From the NCBI GenBank assembly GCA_000721275.1, contig JOFO01000030.1, positions 1-64,000 of the forward strand: a stretch of 64,000 nucleotides of DNA, read 5' to 3'. Position numbers and translations under genes: made by a program. Source of the DNA: Microtetraspora glauca (GTDB taxonomy: Bacteria > Actinomycetota > Actinomycetes > Streptomycetales > Streptomycetaceae). Positions 59,813 to 64,000 of this stretch are shown here, piece by piece (position 1 is the first letter of the stretch; each line of letters opens with the position of its first letter). The notes under the pieces were generated by a model that saw only the letters and a program-made list of their open reading frames with translations, was not told the DNA's origin and ran no database searches.

Positions 59813-61063
59813 TCAAACGCCGGCGGCCTTGAGCGCGATGTCCGTACGGTGCTGGGAACCGTCGAGGCGGATGCGGCCGACTGCCGCGTAGGCGCGCTCG
59901 CGGGCCTGCGCCAGGTCCGAACCGGTGGCGGTGACGGACAGCACCCGGCCGCCCGCGCTGACGACCGCGTCGCCGTCCCGCCTGGTGCCCGCGTGGAGCA
60001 CGTACGCGTGCGGGGCGTCCTGCGCCGCGACCTCGTCCAGGCCCTCGATCGGGTCGCCGGTGCGCGGGGTGCCCGGGTAGTTGTGCGAGGCGACGACGAC
60101 GGTGACGGCGGCCTCGTCGCGCCAGGCCAGCGGCGCCTGGTCGGCGAGGGTGCCGTTCGCGGAGTTCAGCAGGACGCCCGCGAGCGGGGTCTTCAGACGG
60201 GCCAGGACGACCTGCGTCTCCGGGTCGCCGAAGCGGGCGTTGAACTCGATGACCCGCACGCCGCGGCCGGTGATCGCCAGACCGGCGTACAGCAGGCCGG
60301 AGAAGGGGGTGCCGCGGCGGCGCAGCTCGTCGACGGTCGGCTGGAGGACGGTCTCCAGGACCTCGTCGACCAGCTTCGGGTCGGCCCACGGCAGCGGCGA
60401 GTAGGCGCCCATGCCGCCGGTGTTGGGGCCCTCGTCGCCGTCGAGCGCGCGCTTGAAGTCCTGCGCGGGCTGGAGCGGGAGGACGGTGGTGCCGTCGGTG
60501 ATCGCGAAGAGGGAGACCTCGGGGCCGTCCAGGTACTCCTCGATGACCACGCGCTCGCAGGCCAGCGCGTGGGCGCGGGCCGCCTCGACGTCGTCGGTCA
60601 CGACGACGCCCTTGCCGGCCGCGAGACCGTCGTCCTTGACGACGTACGGGGCGCCGAACGCGTCCAGGGCCTCGTCGATCTCGGCGGGGGTGGTGCAGAC
60701 GTAGCTGCGGGCGGTGGGGACCCCGGCGCCGGCCATGACGTCCTTGGCGAACGCCTTGGAGCCCTCCAGCCGCGCCGCCTCCTGGGACGGGCCGAAGACC
60801 GGAATGCCGGCGGCGCGGACGGCGTCGGCGACACCGGCGACGAGCGGGGCCTCCGGGCCGACGACGACCAGGTCGGCGCCGAGCTCCGTGGCGAGCGCGG
60901 CGACCGCGCCGCCGTCCAGCTGGTCGACGGGGTGCAGCTCGGCGACCTCCGCGATTCCGGCGTTGCCGGGCGCGCAGTGCAGAGCGGTGACGTCGGGATC
61001 GAGGGAGAGAGAGCGGCACAGGGCGTGTTCGCGGGCGCCGCCGCCGATGACGAGGACCTTCAC
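59813..61063 (-). CDS. purD: Phosphoribosylamine-glycine ligase (GAR synthetase)
   Basis: 416 aa from the GTG at 61063. ATP-grasp enzyme joining phosphoribosylamine and glycine. The N-domain [26 protein letters not shown]-grasp [35 protein letters not shown] and [10 protein letters not shown] (metal/ATP site) are all present. Second step of purine synthesis, after PurF. Transcribed towards the M48-like gene. Only 61 bp separate its start from the dnaX stop, so the two could be co-transcribed. Confidence 0.97.
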   Translation of the reverse strand: MKVLVIGGGAREHALCRSLSLDPDVTALHCAPGNAGIAEVAELHPVDQLDGGAVAALATELGADLVVVGPEAPLVAGVADAVRAAGIPVFGPSQEAARLEGSKAFAKDVMAGAGVPTARSYVCTTPAEIDEALDAFGAPYVVKDDGLAAGKGVVVTDDVEAARAHALACERVVIEEYLDGPEVSLFAITDGTTVLPLQPAQDFKRALDGDEGPNTGGMGAYSPLPWADPKLVDEVLETVLQPTVDELRRRGTPFSGLLYAGLAITGRGVRVIEFNARFGDPETQVVLARLKTPLAGVLLNSANGTLADQAPLAWRDEAAVTVVVASHNYPGTPRTGDPIEGLDEVAAQDAPHAYVLHAGTRRDGDAVVSAGGRVLSVTATGSDLAQARERAYAAVGRIRLDGSQHRTDIALKAAGV

Positions 61064-61124
61064 GCCAGCCAGGGTAGCCCGCCGGCCGGGACGGCCCTTG
61101 TGCGGGCCACCGAGCGAGACGGCC

Positions 61125-63275
61125 CTAGTCGTTCGTGTATTCCTCCACAACGGTCGCCCCGAGCTCGCGCACGATCAGTTCGTGCCCGGACAGCGCCGAC
61201 TCCACGAGGTCCGGATCGTCCTCCTCCGGCACGTCGTCCTCGGGCGCGACCGGCTGCGGCTGGTGCTGCGGCTGCCGGTCCACCGGAGCGGGCGCCGGCG
61301 CGGGAGCCGGGGACGGAGCGGGAGCGGGTACGGGCGCGGGCGCGGCGGCCTGCGCCACGGGCGGCGGGGCCTGCGCCGGAGCGGGGGCGGCGGCGGGCGG
61401 GGGCCCGGCCGGGGCGGAGGGCCGGCCGGCGGGGGCGCCGAAGCCGCCGCCGAAGCCGCCGCCGGAACTGCCGTGGTTGCCGGGCCCGCCGAAGCCGCCG
61501 GCGGCCGGCGGGGGCGCGGAGCCGCCCGACGGGTCGACGATCGCCTCGATCTTCCAGTGCACGTTGAACTGCTCGGCCAGCGCGGCCTTGAGCACGTCCT
61601 CGCTGCCGCTGCTCGCGAAGTTGTCCCGCGCGCCGGCGTTGAGGAAGCCGAGCTGGAGCGTGGTGCCGTCGAACCCGGCCACCTGCGCGTTCTGGCTCAG
61701 CAGGATCCAGGTGAAGCGGCGCCGGTTCTTGACCGCTTCCAGGATGGACGGCCACATGTTCCGCACCTGCGCGGCACCGGCCGCCATGTCCCCGGCCGGA
61801 GCCTGCGCGGCGGGCTGCGCCGGGGCCTGCGGCTGCGCGGGGGCGGCGGGCGCGGCGGCGGGGCCTCCGCCGGGTGCGGCGGTCGGCCAGCCACCGGGCC
61901 GGGCGGCACCCGGCCAGGCACCGGGCCGCGGCCCGTCCGCCGGTACGGGGGCGGGCGCGGGGGCCGCCGGCTGCGGGGGCGGCGGCGGGGCCATCGGCGT
62001 GTGGGCGTCGGGCCCGGGGACGTACCCCATCGGCGGCGCGGCGGCCGGGGCCGGCGTGAAGACGGGGGCGGGAGCGGGCGCGGCCGGGGCGCTCTGGGCG
62101 GCGTGCTGGGCGCTCTGGGCGCCGCGCTCCAGCCGGTCGAGGCGCGCGAGCAGCGACCGCTCGTCGTCGAAGGCGGCGGGCAGCAGCACGCGCGCGCAGA
62201 TCAGCTCCAGCTGGAGGCGCGGCGAGGTGGCGCCGCGCATCTCGGTCAGCCCCTCGTTGACGAGGTCGGCGGCGCGGCTCAGCTCGGCGGCGCCGAACAC
62301 CGACGCCTGCGCCTGCATCCGCTCGACCACGTCGGCGGGCGCGTCGATGAGCCCCTTCTCGGCGGCGTCCGGCACGGCGGCGAGGATCACCAGGTCGCGC
62401 AGCCGCTCCAGCAGGTCGGCGACGAACCGCCGGGGGTCGTTGCCCCCCTCGATGACCCGGTCCACGACCTCGAAGGCGGCGGCGCCGTCACCCGACGCGA
62501 AGGCGTCCACGACGGAGTCCAGCAGCGAGCCGTCCGTATAACCGAGGAGCGAGGTCGCCATGGCGTACGTCACACCCTCCTCGCCGGCGCCGGCGAGGAG
62601 CTGGTCCATCACGGACATCGAGTCACGCACCGACCCGGCGCCTGCGCGCACGACGAGCGGCAGCACCCCGTCCTCGACGGGGATCCCCTCCCGCCCGCAC
62701 ACCTCGCCCAGGTACTCCCGCAGCGTGCCGGGCGGCACCAGCCGGAAGGGATAGTGATGGGTCCGCGACCGGATCGTGCCGATGACCTTCTCGGGCTCGG
62801 TCGTCGCGAAGATGAACTTGAGGTGCTCCGGCGGCTCCTCGACCACCTTCAGCAGGGCGTTGAAGCCCGCCGAGGTGACCATGTGGGCCTCGTCGATGAT
62901 GTAGATCTTGTACCGGCTGGAGGCGGGCCCGAAGAACGCCTTCTCGCGCAGGTCGCGCGCGTCGTCCACACCACCGTGCGAGGCGGCGTCGATCTCGATG
63001 ACGTCGATCGACCCCGGCCCGTTCCGCGCCAGGTCCCGGCAGGACTGGCACTCCCCGCAGGGCGTCGGCGTGGGCCCCTGCTCACAGTTGAGACAGCGGG
63101 CCAGGATCCGCGCGCTGGTCGTCTTGCCGCACCCGCGGGGCCCGCTGAACAGGTACGCGTGATTGACCCGGTTGTTCCGCAGGGCCTGCTGCAACGGGTC
63201 GGTGACATGCTCCTGCCCGATGACCTCGGCGAAGGACTCGGGGCGGTAGCGGCGGTACAGCGCGAGAGACGACAC
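61125..63275 (-). CDS. dnaX: DNA polymerase III subunit gamma/tau
   Basis: 716 aa from the GTG at 63275, which gives the family N-terminus [17 protein letters not shown]+ clamp-loader ATPase: Walker A GPRGCGKT (45-52), zinc cysteines 61, 64, 73, 76 and 79, Walker B IIDEAH, sensor 1 FATTEPEKV. Domain III and a Pro/Ala-rich linker (about 400-640) are followed by a C-terminal tau-like domain. TATAAC lies only 9 nt upstream of the GTG with no ribosome site, suggesting a leaderless transcript. No frameshift site for a short gamma form is obvious. Confidence 0.95.
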   Translation of the reverse strand: MSSLALYRRYRPESFAEVIGQEHVTDPLQQALRNNRVNHAYLFSGPRGCGKTTSARILARCLNCEQGPTPTPCGECQSCRDLARNGPGSIDVIEIDAASHGGVDDARDLREKAFFGPASSRYKIYIIDEAHMVTSAGFNALLKVVEEPPEHLKFIFATTEPEKVIGTIRSRTHHYPFRLVPPGTLREYLGEVCGREGIPVEDGVLPLVVRAGAGSVRDSMSVMDQLLAGAGEEGVTYAMATSLLGYTDGSLLDSVVDAFASGDGAAAFEVVDRVIEGGNDPRRFVADLLERLRDLVILAAVPDAAEKGLIDAPADVVERMQAQASVFGAAELSRAADLVNEGLTEMRGATSPRLQLELICARVLLPAAFDDERSLLARLDRLERGAQSAQHAAQSAPAAPAPAPVFTPAPAAAPPMGYVPGPDAHTPMAPPPPPQPAAPAPAPVPADGPRPGAWPGAARPGGWPTAAPGGGPAAAPAAPAQPQAPAQPAAQAPAGDMAAGAAQVRNMWPSILEAVKNRRRFTWILLSQNAQVAGFDGTTLQLGFLNAGARDNFASSGSEDVLKAALAEQFNVHWKIEAIVDPSGGSAPPPAAGGFGGPGNHGSSGGGFGGGFGAPAGRPSAPAGPPPAAAPAPAQAPPPVAQAAAPAPVPAPAPSPAPAPAPAPVDRQPQHQPQPVAPEDDVPEEDDPDLVESALSGHELIVRELGATVVEEYTND

Positions 63276-63282
63276 GTATACG

Positions 63283-63312
63283 AGGTTATAGGCGCCCACC
63301 GACAACCCGGGA
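63283..63312 (-). promoter_or_regulatory. Candidate dnaX promoter (leaderless start)
   Basis: On the minus strand TTTCCC, an 18-bp spacer and TATAAC, with the -10 ending 9 nt before the GTG start codon. Confidence 0.35.
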
Positions 63313-63399
63313 AACCCGGAAACGGGGAACCGGGGGGGACCCGGAACCCGGGGGAACCGGAAACCCGGGGAACCTGGGGAGAGCAGCACCCGGGAACGC

Positions 63400-63500
63400 A
63401 AGCGCCCCCCACGCACCCGCCAGAGCCGACCTACCCTTGCTGCCTTCCGGCCCTGGGGGAGTTCAGTCAGATAGCGCCGCGTGAGGGGCTCTGCCCAGCC
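63400..63500 (-). ncRNA. ffs: Signal recognition particle RNA (small bacterial SRP RNA)
   Basis: On the minus strand the apical domain reads CAGGGCCGGAAGGCAGCAAG, with the GGAA tetraloop and the A-C/AGCAG-type symmetric loop that bind Ffh. Outer arms AGCCCCTCACGC and GCGTGGGGGGCGCT pair to close a hairpin of about 90-100 nt. The position just upstream of dnaX matches other actinobacteria. The exact ends are uncertain by several nt. Confidence 0.92.
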
Positions 63501-63634
63501 TACCCGATCCCGCCCGGTCCCCCGACCCCCTCCCCCACCACGCCCGCCACCAGGTCCGCCGCCGATCCCCCGCCCGCCGGCCCGCCCCCGACGACGTTCG
63601 CGAGCACCCTCCGCGGTCATGTAATGTTCTCCCC

Positions 63635-63719
63635 GGAGGATTCGCCTAGAGGCCTAGGGCGCACGCTTGGAAAGCGTGTTGGGGGCAACCCCTCACGAGT
63701 TCGAATCTCGTATCCTCCG
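63635..63719 (+). tRNA. tRNA-Ser(GGA)
   Basis: 85 nt with the long variable arm typical of serine tRNAs. Acceptor GGAGGAT / ATCCTCC, anticodon loop TTGGAAA (GGA), T-loop TTCGAAT, discriminator G. CCA is encoded (63720-63722), unlike the other tRNAs in the window. Confidence 0.96.
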
Positions 63720-63741
63720 CCAGTGCCTCACCGGGCACGTT

Positions 63742-63779
63742 GTCGAAGGGCCCCACCGTTCGCGGTGGGGCCCTTCGAC
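63742..63779 (+). terminator. Terminator of tRNA-Ser
   Basis: A perfect 17-bp stem (GTCGAAGGGCCCCACCG / CGGTGGGGCCCTTCGAC) with a 4-nt loop. No gene is seen in the remaining 220 bp of the window. Confidence 0.9.
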
Positions 63780-64000
63780 GTTTCCCGGCGCCGGGCGTCC
63801 ACTCCGTGAAGGCCCCGGGGTGTCGATGATCGGATATTTGGTTCCCATGTGGACGCCTTCCTGTTCGATGACCCCTTCCGACCTGGTCTTTCGAGGGGCT
63901 TCGGGGCGCCGGACAAGATTCTTCTTCGACGTTCCGGTCGCCGGATCGAGCGGTTATCGGACCGATGCGACGTTCCTGCGGCATGTGCCCCGTAGCGGAG

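Noticed and set aside
61125..63620. Longer dnaX with an N-terminal extension of about 115 residues
   Set aside because: The extension is Gly/Arg/Pro low-complexity and would overlap the SRP RNA gene; the GTG at 63275 gives the family's normal N-terminus.

Overview
This is high-GC DNA with a Streptomyces character. Coding sequences show third-position G/C bias and many GTG/TTG starts with GGAGG-type ribosome sites. The window carries bldC, an Lsr2-like gene, a DUF3073 gene, valine dehydrogenase, Tat/lipoprotein exported proteins and a dispersed purine regulon. The gene order (dnaX, purD, purC, two-component/ABC cassette, lsr2-like, purSQL, purF-purM, vdh, bldC, hrpA) matches, from memory, the central core arm of Streptomyces chromosomes. 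A perfect 14-bp ParB-binding palindrome (parS) beside purL fits a location near oriC.

Layout. 1-4136: an FtsX/MacB-type ABC exporter pair, a membrane-anchored protein and a small secreted protein, all on the minus strand. 4621-21866: an accretion zone at tRNA-Lys(TTT). The intact tRNA lies at 21822-21894. An exact 46-bp copy of its 3' part sits at 11012-11057, and a decayed copy at about 4622-4650, so two elements lie in tandem. Element 1 (about 4.6-11.0 kb) encodes two four-cysteine lipoproteins, a small secreted protein and a MacAB-like adaptor/ATPase/permease operon. Element 2 (about 11.0-21.9 kb) encodes a 2,074-residue RHS/YD-repeat protein with a 123-residue variable tip, a small membrane protein downstream of it, a lipoprotein, a HAD hydrolase, an N-terminally truncated tyrosine integrase and three small membrane proteins. 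Short repeats (CGCTCACGCA) near the junctions look like integrase arm sites.

21998-36712: core genes: an FG-GAP repeat secreted protein, a DEAD-box helicase with an Arg/Gly/Asp repeat tail, a lipoprotein, a small metallopeptidase, a tRNA Glu-Asp-Phe cluster, a CcdA/DsbA-like redox pair, HrpA helicase, a second tRNA-Asp and bldC. 37259-50747: a conserved hypothetical protein, vdh, DUF3073, purM and purF. These are followed by a sulfatase preceded by a 30-codon Cys-containing leader peptide, then a META-domain lipoprotein, a mycothiol-type isomerase homologue, a SnoaL-like protein, purL-purQ-purS and lsrL. 50895-55006: three tRNA-Gly genes. The two identical GCC copies bracket an ABC transporter plus a DesK/NarL-type two-component system. 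55123-64000: purC, a dimethylformamidase-like protein, a degenerate M48-like membrane protein, purD, dnaX, SRP RNA and tRNA-Ser.

Together the core supplies nearly all steps from PRPP to IMP (purF, D, S/Q/L, M, C), translation and RNA metabolism, and development. The tRNA-Lys zone holds the accessory, exported and probably competitive functions.
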